A stretch of 64,000 bases of DNA from Negativicutes bacterium (GTDB lineage: Bacteria; Bacillota; Negativicutes; Veillonellales; Veillonellaceae): positions 1 to 64,000 of the forward strand of contig SAAC01000005.1 in NCBI GenBank assembly GCA_009929605.1. The letters run 5' to 3'. Shown one piece after another: positions 52,030-61,408 of the stretch (its first letter is position 1; every line of letters starts with the position of its first letter). Made by a program: the position numbers and the translations under genes. The notes under the pieces are model-generated. The model was not told the DNA's origin. It worked only from the letters and a program-made list of their open reading frames with translations, and searched no databases.

Positions 52030-52041
52030 TGAGGTAAAATC

Positions 52042-53094
52042 ATGAGATTAAAACAGACTGTTACATTATGCGTTCTAGCAGCGTTATCCGCTAGTGTGTT
52101 CGTTGCTAGTGCAGACACTGTGCCTGTTGCGAAAGATGGGTACATTATTCCAATTATTGACGGAAGTACCATTAATACAGAAGCATCTGGAAGTACTATT
52201 AATACTGATGCCTCTGTATCTAAAGGTACAGATACAGTAAAAAGTGTAAAAAAAAGTACTGCTAATTCTAAAGAACTAACCCCTGAGGAACAAGCAGAAC
52301 AAGATGCACAAGAGGCAGCGTTAAAAGCTTTAGCGCCAGCTGATGAAGGTACGTCCCAATATGCAGATCATAATTCTTTAGCATATCGGGTATCTAGTAC
52401 AGCTAGCCCTGAACAAAATCGTATGATGCGTGATGTGGCTGGTCGTGCGGTGCGTGATGTTAAATCAGTAGTGGCACCCGATGCAAATGCTTACTTTGAG
52501 CGTAAACAAGTTGGTATATCCTCTACTGAGGCCGTGACGGACCATTTGGATATCGTATTTCCTACAGTAACCTCTGTAAGTGGTATTGTGGAGAAAAACA
52601 TTAATGATACTATAAAAAAATATGTATCTAAAGTCCAAAATAATGTAGAAAAATTGAATAGTACTGAAGAAAATAAAACTAATGTTATCATGTACTATGA
52701 TGTAAAACGTGATAGCGATGGTATTTTGAGTCTATTGATTCACTCTTATATGATTCAAGATCAAGCGGCTAACGGTGTAAATTACGTGAAAGGTTTTACA
52801 TTCAATACTACAACTGGGCGTCAATTATCTCTCTATGATATGGGTGGTATTAACGCTACAGAGTTGAATCAAGCAATTGACAATAATGCTGATGTAAAAA
52901 CACAATTAGGCAGTGCTTTCACCGGCGTGGAAAAAGTGCCTAGTGAATTCTATGTGGTAGAAGGTAATCAAACTGTGATGATTCTGCAACAAGAAGATGT
53001 CACACCGCACAGCGCAGGTACAGTATATGTGCCAGTGGGAGATTTGCGTAATAAGGATGCTATTAGTGGTGTCACTGGGAAAACAGTGAAATAA
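52042..53094 (+). CDS. Secreted DUF3298-type (RsiV-like) protein
   Basis: 350 aa. Seen: signal peptide (LKQTVTLCVLAALSASVFVA, cleavage likely after ASA), a linker with the near-repeat GSTINTEAS / GSTINTDAS, an acidic helix, and a C-terminal DUF3298-like domain (DIVFPTVTSVSGIVEKNIND, YVKGFTFNTTTGRQLSLYDM). Related domains bind carbohydrates or lysozyme. The start follows GAGGT, 12 bp after the OPT gene, so they share a transcript. No TM anchor besides the signal. Confidence 0.8.
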   Translation: MRLKQTVTLCVLAALSASVFVASADTVPVAKDGYIIPIIDGSTINTEASGSTINTDASVSKGTDTVKSVKKSTANSKELTPEEQAEQDAQEAALKALAPADEGTSQYADHNSLAYRVSSTASPEQNRMMRDVAGRAVRDVKSVVAPDANAYFERKQVGISSTEAVTDHLDIVFPTVTSVSGIVEKNINDTIKKYVSKVQNNVEKLNSTEENKTNVIMYYDVKRDSDGILSLLIHSYMIQDQAANGVNYVKGFTFNTTTGRQLSLYDMGGINATELNQAIDNNADVKTQLGSAFTGVEKVPSEFYVVEGNQTVMILQQEDVTPHSAGTVYVPVGDLRNKDAISGVTGKTVK

Positions 53095-53227
53095 TTAACG
53101 TTGTTTATAACGGGTAATGGTATCGTTGTAGTGAATAATTGAATACTATCTTATTGATTGTGGGGAAACAGTCAGTGTAGATGTCTATCTGCAAGTGTTG
53201 TAACAGAACTGTTGTATGATTGTATGA

Positions 53228-53268
53228 AAAAGGGCGACCTCAGAGAATGTCTCTGGGGTCGCCCTTTA
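53228..53268. terminator. Bidirectional terminator
   Basis: AAAGGGCGACCTCAGAGA / TCTCTGGGGTCGCCCTTT stem with 3-base loop, A/T runs on both sides; shared by the DUF3298 gene and the converging SLH gene. Confidence 0.92.
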
Positions 53269-53278
53269 TTACGTTATA

Positions 53279-54493
53279 TTATTTTAGTAAATCTACACCA
53301 CGGTTTAATGGAAAATGGATTGGTTGGCTCCATTTAGATTGATCCATAGGTGGTAATTGAATTAATACTTGCTTGTTAAATTGTTTTGTTACGACACTTT
53401 CAGTATTGGAAGATAATTCGTCAACTGTAATAGTGAGGGTAGATGCCGTTAAATCAGGCACAACAGATAAAACCTTACCATTTGGTTCAAGGGATGAGTA
53501 CAAATCAGTTGCTTGGTTTTGTAATTCATCAAAATAAGCTTGTGTATGCTTGCCTTGGCTGACCACTGCTGTTTTTGAAAGCACGGAATCACCTGATAGT
53601 GCATCAGTCAATTTTTTTACGTCCTTCGTATTAGTAGCGGTGATATAGAGTTTTTCATTATTCCAGAACATAGCGCCATTATTACGGAATTTTGTAAAGT
53701 CCCCATCATAACCGAGAGCCTTATTAATCATTGTAACAGCATTATTTTCAGCTTTTTGTTTATATAGTGTGTTTTGGAAGGTTAAAGCCTGCTCTGTATG
53801 AGTCATACGGAATGTGATTTCTGTAGCTTCCGCACGAGTGATGTATTTTTCAGGATTGAATAAAGAGTGTTTATCATACATAAGGAATCCAAAACTAGCT
53901 AATTCACGCACCGCATCTTGTGCCCAAGGGGCAACGAATTTTTGGTCACCGTATGCATAGTCATCAAGAATAGTAGGGTCATCCGTAGTGTAGCCTAAAT
54001 AGTGTAAATAATTGTCAGCGACTACAGCAAATTCTTGGCGGGACATATATTTTTCGGGATGGTAGGTATTATCACCATAACCGCTGATAATATTTTTCTG
54101 GGCTACTGATTCGATAGCTAGAGCAGACCAACGGTCAGATGTGATGTCGTTAAAGGAACTAGATAACATTACTGTTGGTGTATCCCCTATGATATTGGCG
54201 AATAAGGCTGCCGCTTCTTCACGTGTTAACGGTTGATCTGGTTTGAATGTGCCATCGGAATAACCATTGATAGCATGTTCCTTTGTCATAACCGCAATAG
54301 AGGTAGCTGCCCAAAAATCAGCAGGAACATCAGAAAAAATATAGGGACGTACATCCTGAATCGAGTGACTTGGTGTGAGTGTAGTTTTTATATCACCGTA
54401 GGAACCTACTTGAGCCCCAATGGCAATAGACGTAGAACCGAGCAATACTAATGTGCATAGGATTGCTACTGTTTTATAGGAATATAACTTCAT
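53279..54493 (-). CDS. SLH-domain secreted protein (1)
   Basis: 404 aa. Seen: signal peptide (LYSYKTVAILCTLVLLGSTS), three SLH repeats (FSDVPADFWAATSI, ITSDRWSALAIESV, APWAQDAVRELASFG) at about residues 50-235, and a C-terminal domain of about 130 residues (AMFWNNEKLYITA, GKVLSVVPDL). In Negativicutes, SLH domains tether proteins to peptidoglycan. Its C-terminal domain matches that of the upstream SLH protein. It starts 12 bp after that gene on the minus strand. Confidence 0.88.
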   Translation of the reverse strand: MKLYSYKTVAILCTLVLLGSTSIAIGAQVGSYGDIKTTLTPSHSIQDVRPYIFSDVPADFWAATSIAVMTKEHAINGYSDGTFKPDQPLTREEAAALFANIIGDTPTVMLSSSFNDITSDRWSALAIESVAQKNIISGYGDNTYHPEKYMSRQEFAVVADNYLHYLGYTTDDPTILDDYAYGDQKFVAPWAQDAVRELASFGFLMYDKHSLFNPEKYITRAEATEITFRMTHTEQALTFQNTLYKQKAENNAVTMINKALGYDGDFTKFRNNGAMFWNNEKLYITATNTKDVKKLTDALSGDSVLSKTAVVSQGKHTQAYFDELQNQATDLYSSLEPNGKVLSVVPDLTASTLTITVDELSSNTESVVTKQFNKQVLIQLPPMDQSKWSQPIHFPLNRGVDLLK

Positions 54494-54505
54494 AGTTGAG
54501 CTCCA

Positions 54506-56065
54506 TTAATGTTTAACGGACATTTTTACTTTGTCCCCGAATGCTTTTACAACATTTTGTTGTGTAGTAGCAGTCGCTGTAGATACAACGGCGTATAATT
54601 GATTGTTTTCTACATCTGGGAACGTTGCTAAAATTTGACCGGTTTTTTCGTGTGTTGCATAGTATTTTCGGAAATTAGAATCGATAGTATCGTATTCTAA
54701 TTGACTATATTGGGATGGTTCAACGAAAACGTATTTGTTGATAGTGGAATCGTTGCGGCTTGCTAGGTTCGCTTGGGTTGTTGCGATATCTGTATCAGAT
54801 TTCAAGGCCACATGCAATGTGTTATCTCTCCAATACATTACGCCATATTTTTGGAAATCTTCAGGCGTTTTATATAATTTGTTGAGCTCAGTGAATACTT
54901 TGTCCTCTAATGATACTTGTTGTTTTTCTGTTAATGCAGCAACTGTGGTAGCTTTTGTGGATTTTGAAGTACTTTGTGTAGGGGTAGCAGTTGTGTTAGT
55001 TGAATCTGTCATATTATCAACTTTAGCTGGATTTGTCGTTTCTGCTACAGTTGCTGTGCTAGCGCCATCAGCGGTAGTTTTTTCGCTTACTTTGATTGGA
55101 TTATTGCTCACCATACGGTACAAGATGGCGCTGGCTTCAGCGCGAGAAATTTCACCAGTAGGACGGAACATTACGGAATCACCAGAAGCAATGAAACCTT
55201 CTCGGGCTAATGTATCGATGGACGCTTTAGCGGATTTATTGATACTAGCACCATCTTTGAATGTTACTTTATCAACTTTACTTTTACTTTTTAGGTTCAA
55301 CTCTTTTGCGAGATTTGCAGCAGTTACTGCAAATTCTTCACGAGTTAATGTTTCGGCTGGTTTAAAGTTTGTTTTAGAGGTACCTTCCATTATGCCTGCT
55401 GCGCTAACTAATGTGATAGGTTCTGCAGACCATTGATCATTAGTTACGTCAGAGTAAGTCACATCTTGTGCCTTTGTGGTTAGCTTGGATAATTCTTTTT
55501 CGGATACTTTTGATTTCAAGATTTTGCTATAAATAGCAGCTACTTGTTCACGTGTAATTGGTTCATTAGGTTGGAAAGAACCGTCAGAAAATCCAGAGAT
55601 ATACCCTTTATTACTCATGTATTGAACTGGTGTTCTAGACCAATGGGATAATGTGTCTGTATATACGCCAGCTGGTAGATCTTCTTTTTTGATAAGTGGT
55701 GCTGTAGCTTTTGCAGCTGTTTTAGTATCTGCTGTTACTTTTTCTGTAGTTGCTACAGTAGTTGAGTTTTCGTTAGCTATAGTGGATGTAGCTGTAGACG
55801 TTGCTGCTTGTGCAGCTATTAGAGTACTATTTTGGCTTTCATTAGAAACTGTTTCAGTAGAATTGTCTTGCATTGTTGTAGACGTAGGGTCTGCTTTGAT
55901 GCTGGACAATGTTACAGGTGTTGCTGTTTTTGCTATAGCATCAGTATCTTTAACGTAAGCATATGGCGTATTAGATGTACTTGCAGTTTCTGCATGGGCT
56001 ACTGTAAATGTAGTTCCTAAAGTAAGTGCAAGAGTAAGGGCTAGAGATAAATTGGAAATTTTCAT
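54506..56065 (-). CDS. SLH-domain secreted protein (2)
   Basis: 519 aa. Seen: signal peptide (MKISNLSLALTLALTLGTTF, cleavage after AHA), a Thr/Ala/Ser-rich linker of about 100 residues, three SLH repeats (LSHWSRTPVQYMSNKGYI, NDQWSAEPITLVSAAGIM, KASIDTLAREGFI), a second Thr-rich linker, and a C-terminal domain (VMYWRDNTLHVAL, GQILATFPDVENNQLYAVV). The start follows AAAGGAG. First gene of a two-gene minus-strand operon. The function is inferred as cell-wall or outer-membrane attachment. Confidence 0.88.
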   Translation of the reverse strand: MKISNLSLALTLALTLGTTFTVAHAETASTSNTPYAYVKDTDAIAKTATPVTLSSIKADPTSTTMQDNSTETVSNESQNSTLIAAQAATSTATSTIANENSTTVATTEKVTADTKTAAKATAPLIKKEDLPAGVYTDTLSHWSRTPVQYMSNKGYISGFSDGSFQPNEPITREQVAAIYSKILKSKVSEKELSKLTTKAQDVTYSDVTNDQWSAEPITLVSAAGIMEGTSKTNFKPAETLTREEFAVTAANLAKELNLKSKSKVDKVTFKDGASINKSAKASIDTLAREGFIASGDSVMFRPTGEISRAEASAILYRMVSNNPIKVSEKTTADGASTATVAETTNPAKVDNMTDSTNTTATPTQSTSKSTKATTVAALTEKQQVSLEDKVFTELNKLYKTPEDFQKYGVMYWRDNTLHVALKSDTDIATTQANLASRNDSTINKYVFVEPSQYSQLEYDTIDSNFRKYYATHEKTGQILATFPDVENNQLYAVVSTATATTQQNVVKAFGDKVKMSVKH

Positions 56066-56405
56066 GATAGGCTCCTTTCAAGCTGTATTAATATACTCTA
56101 AATTATATCACTTTTACAGGTATATCACTACTATAAGTAAAAGTAATATATAGGCAAATCTAATGTATTTTTTGACGGTTTAATAGTAGGCCCACTTTGA
56201 AATTATAAAAAAAATAAAAGTTATAGCCGTAATAAATAAAAATGGTTAAATGATATAAATTCTCAAAAATGCTTGCTTGTATTGAAATGGTGAAGTTATA
56301 AAGTGATATCAAAAAAAATGATATATATATATAATTACATTTATGAATGACTTTTTGTAATAACAATACATCATGAGCCTAGAGTTTTGCCAATATAGCA
56401 ATTGT

Positions 56406-56435
56406 TTGGACTTTTATGCGTATCTTTTTTATAAT
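56406..56435 (+). promoter_or_regulatory. Promoter of the lut operon
   Basis: TTGGAC (56406-56411), 18 bases, TATAAT (56430-56435), about 115 bp before lutA. The leader contains ACGGATTTTTCCGT. The rest of 56066-56400 is AT-rich; a minus-strand TATAAT at 56107-56102 may serve the SLH operon. Confidence 0.7.
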
Positions 56436-56552
56436 TATAAGCAAATAGTCTAGAGAAACAGTACTCTTTCTTTAGATGGTTAGAAGTCGGACGGATTTTT
56501 CCGTTTCAATTATATTTTTAAGTTAAGTACTAGAAAAGTTGAGGGTGTTAAA

Positions 56553-57290
56553 ATGAAAATTCATTTTTTCCAACAGTGTTTGATTGACATGTTCTACCCA
56601 CATGTTGGAATGGCTGGTGTACACGTACTTGAAAACTTAGGCTGTGAGTTAACAGTTCCTAAGAAACAAGTATGTTGTGGTCAGATGTTTACTAACTCTG
56701 GTTATAATGAAGCGGCTATGGGCGCTATCAAGAACACTATCGAATGCTTCGAAAATGCTGAGTATGTAGTTAGTATGTCTGGTTCTTGTGCATTTGCGAT
56801 TCGTGATGAATATCATCATTTCCTTAAAGATCAACCAGAATGGTTGGAACGCGCAGATCGTTTGAGCGGTAAAGTCTATGAATTTACAGATTTCATCGTT
56901 AACGTATTGGGTGTGGAAGATGTAGGCGCTCGTTTCAACGAGACAATTACATATCACACATCTTGTCATGTTACTCGTTTGATGGGGATTAAAGAACCTC
57001 CATTCAAATTACTGTCTAACGTAAAAGATTTGACTCTTATTGATCTTCCTCGCAAAGATCGTTGCTGCGGTTTCGGTGGTACTTTCTCCGTGAAAAATGC
57101 CGAATTGTCTGAAGCAATGAGTCGTGAAAAAGCAATGGAAATCGCTGGTACTGGTGCTAACGTTGTCGTTGGTTCTGACCAAGCTTGTTTGATGAACATG
57201 GCTGGTATGCTTGATCGTCTTCATAAAGAAGGAGTTATCAATCGTCGCATCAAGGCTATGCATATTGCTGAAATCTTGAACTGCCGTTAA
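56553..57290 (+). CDS. lutA: Lactate utilization protein A
   Basis: Iron-sulfur subunit of the LutABC L-lactate oxidation complex. Seen: HFFQQCLIDMFYP, CCGQMFTNSGYNEAA, and the second CCG motif DRCCGFGGTFSVK, the two cysteine-rich CCG modules. 245 aa is standard. The start follows GAGGGTG. It is first in the lutABC operon, 12 bp before lutB. Lactate is the main energy source of Veillonella. Confidence 0.96.
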   Translation: MKIHFFQQCLIDMFYPHVGMAGVHVLENLGCELTVPKKQVCCGQMFTNSGYNEAAMGAIKNTIECFENAEYVVSMSGSCAFAIRDEYHHFLKDQPEWLERADRLSGKVYEFTDFIVNVLGVEDVGARFNETITYHTSCHVTRLMGIKEPPFKLLSNVKDLTLIDLPRKDRCCGFGGTFSVKNAELSEAMSREKAMEIAGTGANVVVGSDQACLMNMAGMLDRLHKEGVINRRIKAMHIAEILNCR

Positions 57291-57302
57291 GGAGGAGACG
57301 AC

Positions 57303-58751
57303 ATGGCACTTATATATGACAATCGCCCCTACAAAACACGTATTAAAGAATGTTTAGCTAATGATTTTGCTCAAAAAGCAATCATGAAAGCACAAGACGT
57401 GTTTTATGAAAAACGTAATAATGTAGTTGGTTTAGTTCCTGAATGGTTAGATTTCCGTGCAGAAGCGGCATCTCTTCGTGACCATGTATTGAACAATTTG
57501 GACTACTATGTAAGTCAATTTGCTGAAAACGCAGAAAAAGCTGGTGCTCACGTATACTTTGCAGATGATGACAAGGATGCTACTAGCATTGCTCTCGAAA
57601 TCTTGAGAAAAAAAGAAGCTAAGATGATTGTTAAATCTAAAACAATCCTTACAGAAGAAATTGCTTTAAATGAAGTGCTTGAAGAAGCTGGCATTGAAGT
57701 AAATGAAACTGACTTAGCAGAATTTATTTTGCAAACAGCTGATTGCAATCCACCGTCTCATATCGTAGTTCCAGCATTGCACTTTGAACGTACAAGAATT
57801 CGTAAAACATTTGCAGAAAAATTGGGCTACACTGGCACAGAGGATCCAGAAGAAATGACTCATTTTGTACGTAAACTCGTACGTGAACGCTTCCTTAAAG
57901 CTGACGTTGGTGTTAATGGTTGTAACTTTGCCGTAGCTGCAAGTGGTACATGTACTATCGTTTCCAACGAAGGTAACGGTCGTATGTCTAGCTCTATTCC
58001 TAAAACTCAAATGATCTTTGTAGGTACAGAACGTATTGTTCCTGACTTCAAAGCTCTTGATATTATGATGGAAATGCTAACACGTTCTGCTACAGGTGCT
58101 AAAATTTCTAACTACTTCTCCATGATGACTGGTCCAGCTAAGTCTGGCGAAGCTGATGGTCCAGAAGAAACTCATATCATTATTGTTGATAATGGTCGCT
58201 CTGGTATTTTGGGTGGTGAATTCCAAGATATGTTACGTTGTATCCGTTGTGGTGCATGTATGAATATCTGCCCAGTATACCGTCATATTACAGGACATGG
58301 TTATGGCTCTGTATATCCAGGACCAATGGGTGCTGTATTGACTCCATTATTCGTAGGCTACGAAGTAGCTGGCGATCTTCCTTATGCATCTACTCTTTGT
58401 GGTGCATGTACTGAAAACTGTCCAGTAGCAATTCCACTTCACGAATTGTTAATGAAACATCGTGAAATTCAAGCTGACGTAATAAAAACTCGTCCAGCAG
58501 CGGAAAAAGCAGCTTATACAGCAGCAGCAAAAGTATTTAGCAATGCTACCTTGTTTGACCTTGGTACAAAAGCTGGTGCTATCGGCATGAAAATGATTGC
58601 TAATAATGAAGGTAATATGCCTGAATGGACAAAAGTATTACCAGTTCTTGGTGGTTGGACTCAAGCTAAAGAAATGGGTACATTATCCATTAAGAAATTC
58701 CGTGATGTCTATGCCGAACATGAAAAGAAACGTAATAAGGAGAAAAAATAA
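57303..58751 (+). CDS. lutB: Lactate utilization protein B
   Basis: Large iron-sulfur subunit of LutABC. Seen: LUD-domain-like N-terminal two-thirds with SEGNGRMSS-type loop (VSNEGNGRMSSSIPKTQM), then two [4Fe-4S] cysteine sets, CIRCGACMNICPVYRH and CGACTENCPVAIP. 482 aa is standard. The start follows AAGGAGGA. Its stop overlaps the lutC start by one base. Confidence 0.96.
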   Translation: MALIYDNRPYKTRIKECLANDFAQKAIMKAQDVFYEKRNNVVGLVPEWLDFRAEAASLRDHVLNNLDYYVSQFAENAEKAGAHVYFADDDKDATSIALEILRKKEAKMIVKSKTILTEEIALNEVLEEAGIEVNETDLAEFILQTADCNPPSHIVVPALHFERTRIRKTFAEKLGYTGTEDPEEMTHFVRKLVRERFLKADVGVNGCNFAVAASGTCTIVSNEGNGRMSSSIPKTQMIFVGTERIVPDFKALDIMMEMLTRSATGAKISNYFSMMTGPAKSGEADGPEETHIIIVDNGRSGILGGEFQDMLRCIRCGACMNICPVYRHITGHGYGSVYPGPMGAVLTPLFVGYEVAGDLPYASTLCGACTENCPVAIPLHELLMKHREIQADVIKTRPAAEKAAYTAAAKVFSNATLFDLGTKAGAIGMKMIANNEGNMPEWTKVLPVLGGWTQAKEMGTLSIKKFRDVYAEHEKKRNKEKK

Positions 58752-59467
58752 TGGATGCAGCTAAACGTAATGAATTCATCGGACGTTTATCTCGTGCATT
58801 AGGCCGAGATAACGGCGCTTGCCCTACTAGCGTACCTGACTTTGACTATAGTAAAGGTCCTCAAGAAACTATGTATAGTGATTTGAGTCGTGACCAAATC
58901 ATTACTATGTTTAAAGAAGAATGTGATCGCAATGGCACAAAATATGTAAATACAACACCAGATAAATTGGCTGAAACTGTTATTAAAACTATCGAAGACT
59001 GGGGAAATGGTCAAGTTATTTACCCTAATGTTCCAGAAGTTGAACAATATGGTTTAGATAAAGCCTTTGCTGCTGATAAGAGTGATGCTCGATCCTATGT
59101 ACAATGGGATGCGTCAAAAGGTCGTGAAGCTAATATTATGGCAGCACAAGATTCTGCAGTAGGTATTACATTTGCTATCGGTGGTTTAGCTGAAACAGCA
59201 TCCATCGTACAACCTAGTACAATCGACAGCGGTCGTGCTATCAGCTTGCTACCAAATACACATATTGCTATCTTGAAAACAGACAGCATTATGCCTCGTA
59301 CAACACAAGCTTTTGAAATGTTAGGCGCTATGCAAAAAGAAGATCCAGCAAACTTCCCTGCTAATGTGGTGTTGATTTCTGGTCCTTCCAATACCGCCGA
59401 TATCGAGTTGATTCGTGTAAACGGCGCTCATGGTCCACTTCAAGTAACATATATCTTGGTAGACTAA
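58751..59467 (+). CDS. lutC: Lactate utilization protein C
   Basis: LUD-domain subunit of LutABC. Seen: SVGITFAIGGLAETASIV, the family's conserved STID(S)GR loop and a C-terminal LISGPSNTADIELIRVNGAHG. 238 aa. Start at 58751 overlaps the lutB stop. A terminator follows about 40 bp on. Confidence 0.95.
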   Translation: MDAAKRNEFIGRLSRALGRDNGACPTSVPDFDYSKGPQETMYSDLSRDQIITMFKEECDRNGTKYVNTTPDKLAETVIKTIEDWGNGQVIYPNVPEVEQYGLDKAFAADKSDARSYVQWDASKGREANIMAAQDSAVGITFAIGGLAETASIVQPSTIDSGRAISLLPNTHIAILKTDSIMPRTTQAFEMLGAMQKEDPANFPANVVLISGPSNTADIELIRVNGAHGPLQVTYILVD

Positions 59468-59480
59468 TTACATAACCCTC

Positions 59481-59538
59481 AACAATTCTATGAATTGTTA
59501 TATAAAAAATGGCTCTAGCTATGCTAGGGCCATTTTTA
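59481..59538 (+). terminator. Terminator of lutABC, preceded by a palindrome
   Basis: AACAATTC / GAATTGTT inverted repeat (59481-59499), then the terminator AAAAATGGCTCTAGC / GCTAGGGCCATTTTT (59504-59538). Confidence 0.88.
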
Positions 59539-59689
59539 TTGACGGTATAATTGAAAATTGGCTCTATAATAAACGATGACCTCCTCTAACCTTTATTATA
59601 GAATATGAAAATTAGAGATTAAAATATATTATCGCATGAGAATATATTGAAAAATATCTATATCCGCTCTTGTATAATTAGGAATCTAT

Positions 59690-59706
59690 GCTATACTATG
59701 TATAGC
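59690..59706. promoter_or_regulatory. 7-bp inverted repeat GCTATAC-tat-GTATAGC
   Basis: Perfect repeat with 3-base spacer, about 60 bp upstream of the symporter start; a TATAAT lies at 59673-59678. Candidate operator for the symporter gene. Confidence 0.4.
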
Positions 59707-59766
59707 GTTAAATCCTATAATTAGAGTATGGATATAATAAATGTAATTTTGGAAGGAGTTTTAAAC

Positions 59767-61170
59767 ATGGATATTCCGTTTTTTAAAGAATTTCTAATGC
59801 TTAGTAATCCACTGTCAGTTGCTATTGTAATTGTATTTATTTTGGCATTGTTTGGCGTATATGCATTGCAACGTAAAGGTGTATCATTTGGTACATTAGT
59901 GGGCGCGGGTACAATTATTGGTGCTGTATTGGGGATTGCTATTCAAATCTTGGCTGGATTTCCTAATGATCCAATGAAGGTCATTTACATTCAAGAAAGC
60001 ACCAAATGGTTTTTGCTAGTAGGTGGTGGATTCATTGACTTGATCCGCATGCTTGTTATCCCATTGGTATTCATTTCTATTGTTCATGTTATTCTTAATA
60101 TGACTCAAGGAACAAATCTAAAAAAATTAGTGGTAGCGATGTTATCTACAAACCTTGGTATGGTAGCTGTAGCAGCTATTGTTGGTTTGGCATTAGGTAG
60201 CGCCTTTGGCCTTGGGACAGGTCTTGATCCTGTAGAAGGTAATGCTAAAATGCGTGAAGTAAAACCTGTTATCGATACATTCCGTGCATTGATTCCAAGT
60301 AATCCTGTGAAAGCAATGGCGGATACAAATGTTATCGCTGTGGTTGTGTTTGGCGTTATCATTGGCGGCATTGCACGTTTGATTAAACAAACTGGTACTA
60401 ATGAACTTGTTAACTTCACTAAATTGTTTGATGAATTACATCTCATTATTTCTTGGGTGGCAGATTTTGTTATTGGATTGATGCCATATGGCGTAGTTGC
60501 TTTGTTAGCTTCCACATTGGCACAACGAGGTTTACAAGCTGTTATTGATATGGGCTTGTTCGTAGTATTGCTTTATGTTGGTATCATCGTTATGTTGGTG
60601 GTACAAGCAATTTTGCTTACTGTATTTGGTGTAAATCCTATTACGTACTTTAAAAAAGCAAAAGCGCCATTGGTTTTGGCCTTTACATCTCGCTCCAGTA
60701 TGGGTGTGTTGCCATTAACAGTGGAAACTTTGACTACTAAATTGGGTGTTAATGCAACAACAGCTAATACAGTTGGTAGTTTTGGTACAACAGCTGGTAT
60801 GCAAGGTTGCGCCGGCGTATTCCCTGGTTTATGCGTAGTGTACATTGCTAATATCGCAGGAGTTCCTTTGGATGTAACAATGTACATCATGAGTGTTATC
60901 GTCATCGCTATCGGTTCTGTTGGTATCGCAGGCGTACCAGGTACTGCTACTATGGCAGCATCTGTTTCCCTTTCTGGTACAGGTCTTGGTGCATTCTTCA
61001 CTTCTATTTCTCCAGTATTGGCTATCGACCCAATTATCGACATGGGCCGTACAATGCTTAATGTTAGTGGTACTATGAGTAATGCTATCGTGGTAGATAA
61101 AATCATGGGAACCTTTGATGAAAGTGCCTTTAATGAACTTGATGCAGAAGAAATAAAACAAGGGGCATAA
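59767..61170 (+). CDS. Dicarboxylate/amino acid:cation symporter (TcyP-like)
   Basis: DAACS-family secondary transporter, 467 aa. Seen: about eight TM helices, DLIRMLVIPLVFISIVHVIL, FTSRSSMGVLPLTVETL (substrate-hairpin region), GTTAGMQGCAGVFPGLCV and GRTMLNVSGTMSNAIVV with the NVSG-like transport motif. The form is close to cystine/serine-type members. The ATG at 59767 follows GGAAGGAG; an upstream ATG at 59728 lacks that site. Substrate uncertain. Confidence 0.88.
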   Translation: MDIPFFKEFLMLSNPLSVAIVIVFILALFGVYALQRKGVSFGTLVGAGTIIGAVLGIAIQILAGFPNDPMKVIYIQESTKWFLLVGGGFIDLIRMLVIPLVFISIVHVILNMTQGTNLKKLVVAMLSTNLGMVAVAAIVGLALGSAFGLGTGLDPVEGNAKMREVKPVIDTFRALIPSNPVKAMADTNVIAVVVFGVIIGGIARLIKQTGTNELVNFTKLFDELHLIISWVADFVIGLMPYGVVALLASTLAQRGLQAVIDMGLFVVLLYVGIIVMLVVQAILLTVFGVNPITYFKKAKAPLVLAFTSRSSMGVLPLTVETLTTKLGVNATTANTVGSFGTTAGMQGCAGVFPGLCVVYIANIAGVPLDVTMYIMSVIVIAIGSVGIAGVPGTATMAASVSLSGTGLGAFFTSISPVLAIDPIIDMGRTMLNVSGTMSNAIVVDKIMGTFDESAFNELDAEEIKQGA

Positions 61171-61210
61171 ATATATGTATATACATATAGGTATATAAAT
61201 TAAATATGCA

Positions 61211-61246
61211 ACAAAAGCGACTAGTACATGCACTAGTCGCTTTTGT
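61211..61246. terminator. Terminator of the symporter gene
   Basis: Perfect 15-bp stem ACAAAAGCGACTAGT / ACTAGTCGCTTTTGT with 6-base loop, flanked by AT-rich DNA. Confidence 0.9.
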
Positions 61247-61408
61247 CGTAAGGTGCTCTATATCCAAATTGTTGGTCTATATGCGTAATAAAAAGTAAAA
61301 ATCATAGAATTGATGAAGAATATTTATAAAGTGTGATAAATTGCTTTCATCTATATTAAAAATTGTGATAGTATACTAATTATTACAGGGATAGACTAAG
61401 GAGTAAAT

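Noticed and set aside
54735-55436. Long plus-strand ORF (233 codons) opposite the SLH gene
   Set aside because: It lies wholly antisense to a clear secreted protein gene with low-complexity Thr/Ser codons, which create long open antisense frames; no ribosome site.
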